Positions 18,525-27,094 of a stretch of DNA of 64,000 nucleotides are shown piece by piece. The translations under genes were made by a program, and so were the position numbers. The first letter of the stretch is position 1. Every line of letters starts with the position of its first letter. Under the pieces are notes generated by a model that saw only the letters and a list, made by a program, of their open reading frames with translations, made no database searches and was not told the DNA's origin. Origin of the DNA: an uncultured bacterium (lineage in GTDB: Bacteria > Bacteroidota > Ignavibacteria > Ignavibacteriales > Melioribacteraceae); the NCBI GenBank assembly GCA_937936675.1, contig CALDDL010000012.1, forward strand, positions 19,893-83,892, written 5' to 3'.

Positions 18525-18560
18525 AATAAAAAAGCTGCCTCAAAAGGGCAGCTTTTTTTT
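18525..18560 (+). terminator. Rho-independent terminator after the cytochrome gene
   Basis: GCTGCC (18534-18539) pairs with GGCAGC (18547-18552), extended by A and T tracts on both sides. The T8 run gives a strong plus-strand terminator, and the A run would allow function on the other strand. The same stem sequence recurs at 45434-45462. Confidence 0.93.
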
Positions 18561-18726
18561 GTTTAAAATTTATCTTTCCTAAAATAAATTAACGGTAAAA
18601 GACCTATTTCATGGAGGAAATTTTTGAATGTATAAGAATTCTTGAGTAATAAATAAAATTAATATCTGACATGAAAAATTTAATGAAGGTAATTAGGATT
18701 AAAATTTTAGTGAAGGAGAATAGATT

Positions 18727-19710
18727 TTATCTTTTTAATTTCTTTAAGAGCAGTTTAAAGTCTTCAGGGAGTTCCGATTCAAAGAAAAGTTTTTCTTTTG
18801 TTCTGGGGTGTATAAAACCCAAGGTCTTTGCATGAAGTGCCTGTCTTGTCATAATATCTAATAAATTATCTACACGAGTCTTCATCTTGGGAAGCTCAAG
18901 TCCATAAGCAATTCTTCTTCCACCATATACAGGGTCGCCAAATATGGGTCTATTTATATGCGATAGATGCACTCTAATTTGATGTGTCCTGCCGGTTTTT
19001 AATTTTAATTTTACCAGTGAAGCAAATTCAAATTCTTCTAATACTTCATAAAATGTATGGGCATGCTTACCTTCTGTTTCGCTTACTGTAAATACTTTTC
19101 TATCTTTATTGCTTCGTGTAATATTAGCAATTATTTCACCCTTCGGTTCTTTGAATATACCCCAACAAACTGCCCAATATTCTCTTTCGATTGTGTGATG
19201 AAAAAATTGTTTTGCTAATTGCGCATGCGTCCACTCATCTTTTGCCACCAGCAGAATACCGCTTGTTTCTTTATCTATACGATGTACTATTCCCGGTCGG
19301 GTCTGTTCATCATTTAATTTGCTAAGCTTATTTGTATGGTGAAGAAGTGCATTTACTAACGTACCCGTAAAATTTCCTAATGAAGGATGAGCTACCATTC
19401 CTGCGGCTTTATTTACCAATAAAAGATATTCATCTTCATAAATAATATCCAATGGAATATCTTCCGCTTCTGTAAATTCGGGACGAGGTGAAGTGGGAAT
19501 TACAACATCAATTATATCGCCGGCATTAACTATATAATTTGACTTAATTATATCTCCGTTTACACGGACGCATTCTGCTTTTATTAATTTTTGGATTCTT
19601 GTTCGGGATGCATTTTCAATAGAATTTGTAAGGTAAAGGTCTATTCTTTCCTTCTTTTTGCCTGCCGGAATTTCAATATGTATTTTTTTTTCAGTTACTA
19701 ATTTTGCCAT
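18727..19710 (-). CDS. rluD: RluD-type 23S rRNA pseudouridine synthase
   Basis: 327 residues. An S4 RNA-binding domain (about 20-75, with ERIDLYLTNS) precedes the RluA-family catalytic domain; HRIDKETSG places the catalytic Asp at 146. KTGRTHQIRVHL near 240 is the second family motif. RluD isomerises uridines in helix 69 of 23S rRNA and aids 50S assembly; RluC or RluA-type specificity cannot be excluded by reading. It overlaps lspA by 20 bases and is the last gene of the yggS-divIVA-ileS operon, the place ylyB holds in Bacillus. Confidence 0.92.
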   Translation of the reverse strand: MAKLVTEKKIHIEIPAGKKKERIDLYLTNSIENASRTRIQKLIKAECVRVNGDIIKSNYIVNAGDIIDVVIPTSPRPEFTEAEDIPLDIIYEDEYLLLVNKAAGMVAHPSLGNFTGTLVNALLHHTNKLSKLNDEQTRPGIVHRIDKETSGILLVAKDEWTHAQLAKQFFHHTIEREYWAVCWGIFKEPKGEIIANITRSNKDRKVFTVSETEGKHAHTFYEVLEEFEFASLVKLKLKTGRTHQIRVHLSHINRPIFGDPVYGGRRIAYGLELPKMKTRVDNLLDIMTRQALHAKTLGFIHPRTKEKLFFESELPEDFKLLLKKLKR

Positions 19711-20353
19711 CTTCTCTTGTTGTAGAAGCTCCTGTCGATCCGTTTATACTTTCAAAATTAGTTTCTTCAACAGGTGATTCAACAGAAGGTTCTGTTATCG
19801 GTTCTGCGCTTTTTGAAGGAATGGATTTATGGAAAATTAATAATATAATCACACCGATCGTAACACTTGCATCGGCAACATTAAAAATAGGCCAGCGGTC
19901 ATAAGTATGACCTAAAATTGTAAAATCCCAAAAATCAACATTGAAGAAATCTACTACTTTCCCATAAAATAAAGGTGCATATCCATACAAAACACCATAA
20001 AACATTCTATCTATCAGATTACCAACTGCTCCGCCAAGTATAAAAGCCAACGCCAGTTTAAGTGGGAGATTCTCTTTTCTTACTTTATATAAATATACTA
20101 AGATTCCGATACTTGCAAATAAAGAGAATAAAGAAAGGAGTAATTTTGAATTATCACTTACATCAATACCAAATGCCATTCCCGGATTTTCTACAAATGT
20201 AATCTTAAAAAAATCACCAATTACCGGAATGCTGTCGCCATAGAACATTCCATCATGTGATATATTAAGTATTGGTATCCTTCCTCCCTTAACTAAAAAT
20301 TTAGTTAATTGATCGACAACAACTAAAACAGCAGATATAATTAAAACTCTCAA
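19691..20353 (-). CDS. lspA: Lipoprotein signal peptidase (signal peptidase II)
   Basis: 220 residues with four membrane helices. The two catalytic Asp lie in GNLIDRMFYG and in FNVADASVTIG, the conserved boxes of this membrane aspartyl protease, which cleaves prolipoproteins before the lipidated Cys. The loop between the boxes is longer than in E. coli, as in Bacteroidota enzymes. A soluble C-terminal tail of about 45 residues, rich in Glu, Ser and Pro, is unusual and does not look catalytic. Several lipoproteins in this window would be its substrates. The gene overlaps rluD by 20 bases. Confidence 0.95.
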   Translation of the reverse strand: MRVLIISAVLVVVDQLTKFLVKGGRIPILNISHDGMFYGDSIPVIGDFFKITFVENPGMAFGIDVSDNSKLLLSLFSLFASIGILVYLYKVRKENLPLKLALAFILGGAVGNLIDRMFYGVLYGYAPLFYGKVVDFFNVDFWDFTILGHTYDRWPIFNVADASVTIGVIILLIFHKSIPSKSAEPITEPSVESPVEETNFESINGSTGASTTREDGKISN

Positions 20354-20368
20354 TAGTATTCCGAATAA

Positions 20369-21070
20369 TTATTTTTTCATTTTTTGTTTAACTTGAAGAC
20401 AATGCTGAGTATGAGGGACAGCCATTAATCTTTCTTTTGGTATTAATGGACATGTAGCACAAAGATGCTGTGGTTCATCAATACATTCAATACAAATGCC
20501 ATAAGTGCCATTATCGATCCTCTGAAGAGCATCATCTAAATAACCGAGGAACTTATTCTCTCTTTGAGCCCATAGATAGAGTTTTTCTCTTTCCATTGCA
20601 TCTGTTCCTTGCTCTGCCATATGAAGCGAATAAGGAGAATTTTCATTGACGTACTGACCGGTTGTAGGGTCCATCATTTGATCTTTGAGAATTTGAAGTT
20701 GTTCGATGATTTCGTTTCTCTTATCGAAAATAACTTTTTTAAATTCTTCAAGATCCTTTTTAGAATATCCTTGAATTTTTTTTACTTTCTTAGAAGGAGA
20801 AATTACTTCAACATGTTCCAAACTTTTCGCATTAGATTTCTTCTTTGATGATGTTTTTGCCGGTGCTTTAGCTTTTGCTGCCGGTTTGGTTTTCACCGGT
20901 TTAGAAACAGCAACTTTCTTAGTAGTAGCAGATGCTTTAGTTGCTTTAGAAGTAACTTTAGCAACGGGTTTCTTCTTCTCTACTTTTGCTTTAGCCGGTT
21001 TTGGAGCTGCTTTTGATGCAGTTTTTGCTCCACTTTTTTTCACCGTTTTTTTAGCTTCTGTTTTTGCCAT
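20369..21070 (-). CDS. TraR/DksA-family protein with Lys/Ala-rich N-terminal tail
   Basis: 233 residues. Residues 1-95 are a Lys/Ala/Thr/Pro-rich tail (KKPVAKVTSKATK style), like histone H1 or bacterial HU tails. From about 100 comes the DksA-like coiled coil and a zinc-finger region: CIEC is present, but the last canonical CxxC is reduced to a single Cys (CLQV), and an extra CATC is inserted between. DksA proteins bind the RNA polymerase secondary channel. The position between ileS and lspA matches ylyA of Bacillus. The ATG follows a good GGAGG. The tail probably binds nucleic acid, which is inference. Confidence 0.85.
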   Translation of the reverse strand: MAKTEAKKTVKKSGAKTASKAAPKPAKAKVEKKKPVAKVTSKATKASATTKKVAVSKPVKTKPAAKAKAPAKTSSKKKSNAKSLEHVEVISPSKKVKKIQGYSKKDLEEFKKVIFDKRNEIIEQLQILKDQMMDPTTGQYVNENSPYSLHMAEQGTDAMEREKLYLWAQRENKFLGYLDDALQRIDNGTYGICIECIDEPQHLCATCPLIPKERLMAVPHTQHCLQVKQKMKK

Positions 21071-21091
21071 TACTTGCCTCCAGTTAAACTT

Positions 21092-24000
21092 TTAGTTCGA
21101 TTTTGCTACTAATATTCGTAATTTATGTTCGCCAATTTCAAATTCCTGCTCATGACCATCGGCACCTTCGATTCCGCTATAAAAAATTCCATCAGCGAGG
21201 ATTTCATTACAAATATAATCTTTGAATTGGTTAACATAATCAATTAATTTCAAATCTGCATCAATAAAAACTCTAATCCGGTCGATTACGTCAAATCCGG
21301 CATCTTTTCTCATATTCTGAACTCTATTTACAAATTCACGGGCATAACCCTCGGCTATTAGAGCTTCTGTTAATTCTGTATCTATCGCAACAGTTACACC
21401 TTCCTCGGACTCTACTAACCAACCTTCAATTTCATGACTAACAATTTCCACTTCTTCTTTTGTAATCACTACTTCAGTATTTTCGATAGTCAAAGTAAGA
21501 GTGCCATTATGCTCCAATACAGAAATTTGGTCTTTATTTAGTTCCTTAATTGCGTTTGTAAGGGGCTTAACTAATTTACCATATTTGGGACCAATTGCTT
21601 TGAAATTTGGCTTAGCAGTTTTATTTACTATTTGAGTATCATCTTCCACTACGATCAATTCTTTTATGTTTACTTCCTCTAAAATCACTTCTCTCATACT
21701 ATTAACAGCTTCACGTTTATTATGTTCTACAACTACCATCATTTTAAGAAGAGGCTGGCGAACTTTTAAATTATGTTTAGCGCGCATTGATCGGGAGAGG
21801 TAAACTGCCTTTTGAGCAATATCCATCTTCTCTTCGAGTTTTGTTTCAAAATAATCATTTTTAGAAAATTCCACTAAATGAATCGATTCAGCACCTTCTT
21901 TTTTTGTAACTGAATTTAGATTCTGATATATCTCTTCGGCAATAAATGGAGAAAATGGAGCAGTAATTTTGCATACTGTTACCAAGCATTCATATAATGT
22001 TTGATAAGCAGAGATTTTATTTTTATTTATTTCTGATTTCCAGAATCTTCTGCGGCTTCTTCTAACATACCAATTAGAAAGCTGATCGATTGTGAATGAT
22101 GATATAGAGCGGGCGGCTCTGGTAACATCATAATTATCCATCATCGTTTCATAATCTTTGACGAGTGTATTTAATTTTGAAATAATCCATCTATCTATTT
22201 CAGGTCTCTCTTCGTAAGGGATTAGTTCTTCACTGAAATCAAATTTATCGATATTAGCATAGAGTGCAAAGAAATTATATGTATTTAATAGAGTACCAAA
22301 GAATTTTCTTTGAACTTCTAAAATTCCTTCCTCATCGAAAAGAGTAGATTTCCATGGAGGTGATGTGGTAACAAGATACCACCTTGTGGCATCAGCACCA
22401 TATTTATCGAATAGTGAAAATGGATCAACTGTATTTCCTTTCGATTTGGACATCTTCTGACCGTCTTTATCCAGAATTAATTCATTGACAATCAAATTCT
22501 TATAAGCAACTTTATCGAAAAGCATCGTCCCGATAGCATGAAGTGTATAGAACCAGCCCCTTGTTTGATCAATTCCTTCACAAATAAAATCTGCGGGATA
22601 ATTTTTTTCAAATAATTCTTTATTCTCAAATGGATAATGGTACTGTGCAAAAGGCATCGCACCGGAATCAAACCAAACGTCAATTAATTCGGGAGTACGT
22701 GAATAAATTTTTCCGTTACGCTCAAACTTAACTTCATCAACGTATGGTTTATGTAAATCTATATTTTCTAATTCTCTTACAGAAATTCGTTTACCATCTT
22801 TTTCAATGAAACCTTCCTTAAATTCTTCGATAGAACCAACAGCAAAAGTATCACCATCGACACTCACCCAAATAGGAAGTGGTGTAGCCCAGAAACGATC
22901 ACGGGATAGAGCCCAATCTTTATTTTCTTCTAACCAATTGCCAAATCTTCCGCTTCCTACTTCAGGCGGATACCAGTTTATTGTTTTATTCAATTGAACC
23001 ATTTTATCAGCAATTGCAGTAGTTCTAATAAACCAAGATTCACGAGCATAATAGATAACCGGGACATTATCAAATCTCCAGCTAAATGGATAGGAGTGAA
23101 TGATTGTCTCTTTTTTATAAAGACTTCCCTGCTCTTTTAATTTTAATATAATCTCTTGATCAGCATCTTTTACGAATTGCCCTTTGAAATCAGTTACCTC
23201 TTCGGTAAAGAGCCCGCCACGTGTAACCGGCTGCAGGAATGGCAAATCATATTTCTTAGATATTTCATAATCATCAGCACCAAATGCAGGAGACATATGA
23301 ACAATTCCAGAACCGTCACCAATACTTACAAAATCTGCTTCCACTGCATAAAAAGCTTTTTTATCTACCTTCAGATAATGGAAAAGTTGTTCATATTCTA
23401 ATCCGGCTAACTCTTTTCCCTTAAATTCGCCGATTATTTCGTAGTCCCCTTTTAGAACCACTAATCTTTCTTTGGCAAGAATTAAATATTTGTCCTCGGT
23501 CTTCACCTTCACATAATCTATATCTGGTCCTACGGCAATAGCAACATTTGAGATCAAAGTCCATGGTGTTGTTGTCCATACTAAAAAGTAAGTATTATCA
23601 TCTTTAGAGAATTTGGAATCCTTAAGTTTCAGCATGACATATACCGATGGGTCTTTAGTATCTTTATAACCTAGAGCCAATTCGTGTGATGAGAGTACAG
23701 TTTCTGAACGTGGGCATTGAGGAACAATTTTATAATCTTTGTAAATTAATCCTTTATCGAAAAGAGTTTTGAGTGCCCACCAAACCGATTCAATATAATT
23801 ATTATCGCATGTAATATAGGCATCTTCTAAAGTTACCCAATATCCCATGCGGGTAGTCATTCTTTCCCAAATATCTTTATAAGTAAAAACCGAATTCCTG
23901 CAAGCTTCATTATATTTTTCTACTCCGAAAACCGGTATCTCGCTTTTACTCTTTATACCGAGAGCCTTTTCTACTTCTATTTCAACAGGCAGTCCATGAG

Positions 24001-24259
24001 TATCCCATCCTGCTTTCCTGTTTACTCTAAATCCTTGTGTGGTTTTATATCGGCAAATGAGATCTTTCAATGTACGAGCCATTACATGATGAAGCCCCGG
24101 TTTCCCATTAGCAGTCGGAGGTCCTTCATAAAATGTAAATGGCTTACCTTCCGGTCGGTTAGTAACACTTTTTTCAAATATCTGATTCTTTTCCCAGAAT
24201 TCCAGTATCCTTTCTTCAATCTCAGGATAGTTTACTTTGTCAGAAAATTGTTTAAACAT
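21092..24259 (-). CDS. ileS: Isoleucyl-tRNA synthetase
   Basis: 1055 residues, class I. The HIGH equivalent is HHVM (57-60) after FYEGPPTANGKPGL, and GQKMSKSKGN is the KMSKS loop. The CP1 editing domain that hydrolyses Val-tRNA-Ile lies between about 190 and 400. The segment WDTHGLPVE (not DCHGLP) and the long C-terminal domain with REFVNRVQNMRKDAGFDV are features of the type 2, eukaryote-like IleRS found in Bacteroidota. Type 2 enzymes are often less sensitive to mupirocin; that is family knowledge, not shown here. It sits in the divIVA-lspA operon as in Bacillus. Confidence 0.97.
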   Translation of the reverse strand: MFKQFSDKVNYPEIEERILEFWEKNQIFEKSVTNRPEGKPFTFYEGPPTANGKPGLHHVMARTLKDLICRYKTTQGFRVNRKAGWDTHGLPVEIEVEKALGIKSKSEIPVFGVEKYNEACRNSVFTYKDIWERMTTRMGYWVTLEDAYITCDNNYIESVWWALKTLFDKGLIYKDYKIVPQCPRSETVLSSHELALGYKDTKDPSVYVMLKLKDSKFSKDDNTYFLVWTTTPWTLISNVAIAVGPDIDYVKVKTEDKYLILAKERLVVLKGDYEIIGEFKGKELAGLEYEQLFHYLKVDKKAFYAVEADFVSIGDGSGIVHMSPAFGADDYEISKKYDLPFLQPVTRGGLFTEEVTDFKGQFVKDADQEIILKLKEQGSLYKKETIIHSYPFSWRFDNVPVIYYARESWFIRTTAIADKMVQLNKTINWYPPEVGSGRFGNWLEENKDWALSRDRFWATPLPIWVSVDGDTFAVGSIEEFKEGFIEKDGKRISVRELENIDLHKPYVDEVKFERNGKIYSRTPELIDVWFDSGAMPFAQYHYPFENKELFEKNYPADFICEGIDQTRGWFYTLHAIGTMLFDKVAYKNLIVNELILDKDGQKMSKSKGNTVDPFSLFDKYGADATRWYLVTTSPPWKSTLFDEEGILEVQRKFFGTLLNTYNFFALYANIDKFDFSEELIPYEERPEIDRWIISKLNTLVKDYETMMDNYDVTRAARSISSFTIDQLSNWYVRRSRRRFWKSEINKNKISAYQTLYECLVTVCKITAPFSPFIAEEIYQNLNSVTKKEGAESIHLVEFSKNDYFETKLEEKMDIAQKAVYLSRSMRAKHNLKVRQPLLKMMVVVEHNKREAVNSMREVILEEVNIKELIVVEDDTQIVNKTAKPNFKAIGPKYGKLVKPLTNAIKELNKDQISVLEHNGTLTLTIENTEVVITKEEVEIVSHEIEGWLVESEEGVTVAIDTELTEALIAEGYAREFVNRVQNMRKDAGFDVIDRIRVFIDADLKLIDYVNQFKDYICNEILADGIFYSGIEGADGHEQEFEIGEHKLRILVAKSN

Positions 24260-24288
24260 TATCTCTTACTTTTAGTTATTGATATATA

Positions 24289-24909
24289 TTAATTATCGTT
24301 TTTTTCATCTTCATAAGATTTCAATAAATCTTTTTCCACTGCAATAAATTCTTTTAGTTTTCTTTCAATATTCTTCTTTCGTTCAGTTATGTCGGTCAAA
24401 TTTTTCTGTGCTTCAAATAAAATTTTATTAGCATTCAACTGGGCTTCTTCTATAATAATTTTAGCATCCCTTTTGGCATCATTAAGAAGTTTTTTATGTT
24501 CTTCTGTGTCTATCTTTTTTTCAGTCTGGTTATTTTGGAGTAAAAAAACTTCACTGACTGCCATTCCAAAAAATGCATAAGCTCCTAATGTAATATTTCT
24601 TAGTGTATAAAGTATAATGTTTTCAACCATCATATCGGATAAACCAAAATATCCATTAAGAACAGAAACCATAATAGAAGAGATAAAAGCAGATGCGACA
24701 ATTACAGCAAAAATAATCTTTCCCCCATGAACCCATCCAAGAGTTTTATTTATTAACCATCCACATGCGAACGCAAAAAGAGAAAGAACAAACCAAACCG
24801 AAAAATCCTGATAACCCGCTTTGAATACATCAGTACTTAGGAAATTTGATGCAAAGACAATGAAAGTCAAAAGTGCCGCAGTTAAATAATATTTATTCGC
24901 TTTTATCAA
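24289..24909 (-). CDS. Four-helix membrane protein with DivIVA-like C-terminal coiled coil
   Basis: 206 residues, not recognised as a named family. Hydrophobic segments lie at about 7-24, 36-54, 65-85 and 99-118. From 130 to 206 the protein is a charged coiled coil with an A-I-A heptad run (AKRDAKIIIEEAQLNANKIL), very like the second half of the DivIVA protein encoded two genes upstream. Its ATG overlaps the punA stop by 4 bases and ileS follows after 29. I infer a membrane partner or anchor for DivIVA-type filaments; an unrelated coiled-coil membrane protein is possible. Confidence 0.75.
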   Translation of the reverse strand: MIKANKYYLTAALLTFIVFASNFLSTDVFKAGYQDFSVWFVLSLFAFACGWLINKTLGWVHGGKIIFAVIVASAFISSIMVSVLNGYFGLSDMMVENIILYTLRNITLGAYAFFGMAVSEVFLLQNNQTEKKIDTEEHKKLLNDAKRDAKIIIEEAQLNANKILFEAQKNLTDITERKKNIERKLKEFIAVEKDLLKSYEDEKNDN

Positions 24910-25730
24910 TTTATTCTCTTTATTACTTCTTTCATTAATAAAGTCAATTTTGGTTCCGCACTCATAGCAGTTTCGATAATTTCTTTTACGTCCACTGCTC
25001 TTAAAGTTTCAGGAAAACATTCATCTGTAATAATACTTAATCCAAGGACTTTCATTCCCATGTGGTTTGCTACAATGTTTTCAGGCACGGTGGACATACC
25101 CACAACGTCTGCACCCGTGGCTCTTAAAAATCTATATTCTGCTTTTGTTTCCAAATTTGGACCCGGCACGGCTACATATACACCTTTTTGAATTTTTATT
25201 TTATTGTCTAACGCCACTTCTTCTGCAATATTAATTAATTCTAATGAATATGGCTCGCTCATATCGGGGAATCTAGGTCCCAGTTCATCTTCGTTTTTAC
25301 CTATCAATGGATTATCTCCGAGCAGATTAATATGATCTACCATTAGCATTAAATCACCCCTTCTATAAAGAGGATTCATTCCGCCGCAGGCGTTAGATAC
25401 AACTAACGTTTTTACTCCGAGAAATTTCATCACTCTTATAGGATATGTAATTTCCTTCATTGAATATCCTTCATAAAAATGAAAACGTCCCTGCATGGCA
25501 ACAACATTTTTTCCTGAAAGTTTCCCTAATATTAATTTCCCTCTATGTGATTCAACAGTCGATAAAGGGAAATGAGGTAATTCTTCATAATCAAATTCAT
25601 GCTCTATCTCAATTTCATTTACTAATCCGCCAAGACCCGTCCCAAGTACAATCCCTATTTCATAGTCATCTTTTGTTTTTTTTCTGATTACTTCTAAAGT
25701 TTCATTAACAAATTTTAATAGTTCGTTCAT
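24906..25730 (-). CDS. Purine nucleoside phosphorylase (trimeric type)
   Basis: 274 residues. GTGLGGL near residue 31, the phosphate-binding SHRGKLILGKL, VVAMQGRFHFYEGYS and VVSNACGGMN are conserved boxes of the trimeric PNP family (PunA/PNP), which splits inosine and guanosine with phosphate in purine salvage. MSTVPENIVANHMGM and TDECFPE complete the base-binding pocket. It overlaps divIVA upstream and the membrane coiled-coil gene downstream by 4 bases each, so it is an insertion in an otherwise division/translation operon. Specificity between guanine and hypoxanthine nucleosides cannot be told from MTA phosphorylase with certainty, though the motifs favour PNP. Confidence 0.92.
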   Translation of the reverse strand: MNELLKFVNETLEVIRKKTKDDYEIGIVLGTGLGGLVNEIEIEHEFDYEELPHFPLSTVESHRGKLILGKLSGKNVVAMQGRFHFYEGYSMKEITYPIRVMKFLGVKTLVVSNACGGMNPLYRRGDLMLMVDHINLLGDNPLIGKNEDELGPRFPDMSEPYSLELINIAEEVALDNKIKIQKGVYVAVPGPNLETKAEYRFLRATGADVVGMSTVPENIVANHMGMKVLGLSIITDECFPETLRAVDVKEIIETAMSAEPKLTLLMKEVIKRIN

Positions 25731-26284
25731 AAGAGTTTCCCTAATATATCATCGACATTAATTTCGTTTTCTTCATTTAAATCATTTCTTTTTGGAATAT
25801 TGACTTCTATTTTTTTCTCTGCTTTCGGTTCTATATAATTAGAGACATTCCAATCAAGCAGTTCAGCTTGAGAATTAATAATAGCTTTCAATTTTGCAAT
25901 TAGAACCCGTTTTTCTTCCTTAAGTTTCAAGACCGAGTTTAGAGTATCATTAGCATTTTCTTTAGCCTTTTCAATAATCTGTTGAGACTTAAGTTCGGCT
26001 TCTTTTATCATAAGAGAACTTTGTTTTTTAGCAGAATCCACAGCTTTGGTTGTTGATTCAGTAGCGGATAAAAGAGCGTTTTGAAGATTTTTTTCTATTC
26101 TCCTAAATTCTTTTAATTGATCCTCCATAGAATCGAAATCATTTTTTAATTTTTCGTTCTCATTCGATATTCTTTCAAATTCATCGGATAACCGTTCTAA
26201 GAAGGCACGCACTTCATCTTTATCATAACCACGTACTGCCTTATTAAAATCCTGATTCTTTATTCCAAAAGGTGTAAACTTCAT
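25727..26284 (-). CDS. divIVA: DivIVA domain protein
   Basis: 185 residues. The N-terminal 40 residues match the DivIVA lipid-binding domain: FTPFGIKNQDFNKAVRGYDK, with the key Arg18 kept and the membrane-inserting Phe17 of Bacillus replaced by Val. A long coiled coil (about 30-135) and an acidic tail follow. DivIVA/GpsB proteins sense curved membrane and recruit division or wall-synthesis partners. The neighbours yggS and ileS reproduce the Gram-positive ylm arrangement. In this group it could serve polar growth or septum placement; the actual role is not shown by sequence. Confidence 0.9.
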   Translation of the reverse strand: MKFTPFGIKNQDFNKAVRGYDKDEVRAFLERLSDEFERISNENEKLKNDFDSMEDQLKEFRRIEKNLQNALLSATESTTKAVDSAKKQSSLMIKEAELKSQQIIEKAKENANDTLNSVLKLKEEKRVLIAKLKAIINSQAELLDWNVSNYIEPKAEKKIEVNIPKRNDLNEENEINVDDILGKLL

Positions 26285-26296
26285 TTTTACTCTCTA

Positions 26297-26980
26297 TTAA
26301 TTGTAATTACGGTCTCCGAAAAGAGCCGTACCAATTCTAATCATTGTAGCACCTTCTTCAATGGCAATTTCATAATCGTTAGTCATTCCCATTGATAGTT
26401 CGGTTAATTCATACCCTTTTTCTCGGGCTTTCTCTCTTAATAATCTAAGTTTCTTAAAACTTTCTCTTATTACTTTTTCGTCATCGGTATAAGGAGCCAT
26501 AGTCATAAGACCTGCCGCTTTAATATTTGCCAATTCTCTTACTTTATTAATCAATTCAAAAAAATCATTTTCGTTTTGAATTCCGAATTTAGATTCTTCA
26601 GAAGAGGTCTTAATTTCAAAGAGTATTTTCTGCACTTTACCAATAGCTTCAGCTTTTTTATTTATCTCTACGGCGAGCTTAAGAGAATCAACAGAATGAA
26701 TATATTCCGCAGAATCAATAACATACTTCACTTTATTAGTTTGAAGATGACCAATAAAATGCCAGTGAATACCTGAACTGATAATAGAATTTTTATCCCG
26801 TAATTCTTGTGCTTTATTCTCACCAAAGTGAATAAGTCCCACTTTTAATGCTTCCTCGATTGCAGCAATTGGTTGAGTTTTTGATACAGCAACTAAGGAA
26901 ATATCACTTCTATTCCGACCTGCTCTTAAGCAAGCCTTCATAATTCTTTCTTCAACAATATGAAGGTTGTCTATTATCAT
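26297..26980 (-). CDS. YggS-family PLP homeostasis protein
   Basis: 227 residues, single alanine-racemase-like barrel without the second domain. VAVSKTQP holds the PLP-binding Lys; HFIGHLQTNKVKYV and the phosphate-binding SMGMTNDYEIAIEEGATMIR are hallmark boxes of PLPBP/YggS/YlmE, which handles pyridoxal phosphate and affects amino-acid pools. It is the first gene of the operon, followed by divIVA after 12 bases. In Bacillus the ortholog ylmE begins the same division cluster. Catalytic activity is not expected for this family. Confidence 0.94.
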   Translation of the reverse strand: MIIDNLHIVEERIMKACLRAGRNRSDISLVAVSKTQPIAAIEEALKVGLIHFGENKAQELRDKNSIISSGIHWHFIGHLQTNKVKYVIDSAEYIHSVDSLKLAVEINKKAEAIGKVQKILFEIKTSSEESKFGIQNENDFFELINKVRELANIKAAGLMTMAPYTDDEKVIRESFKKLRLLREKAREKGYELTELSMGMTNDYEIAIEEGATMIRIGTALFGDRNYN

Positions 26981-27033
26981 TTTTTTTTAATCAAGAAGTA
27001 GAATGTATTAAAAAACTGAATCTCTTACAAATC

Positions 27034-27059
27034 AAAAAAGGCTCATAAAGAGCCTTTTT
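27034..27059 (-). terminator. Rho-independent terminator after the ribonucleotide reductase gene
   Basis: Ten-pair stem AAAAAGGCTC / GAGCCTTTTT with a five-base loop and flanking A and T runs. It lies 35 bases after the nrdJ stop on the minus strand, and before the yggS promoter region. Confidence 0.92.
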
Positions 27060-27094
27060 GACTTAAATCTTCTAAAAATGCACATTAAATCTTA

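Noticed and set aside
18561..18726. Short ORF starting ATGGAGGAAATT near 18612
   Set aside because: Only 12 codons, no recognised peptide, and the GGAGG inside it precedes another ATG that stops after five codons. The gap holds no supported gene.
21092..24259. Recently acquired mupirocin resistance ileS2
   Set aside because: Type 2-like motifs are present, but this is the normal form in the Bacteroidota and it sits in its conserved operon, so acquisition is not indicated.
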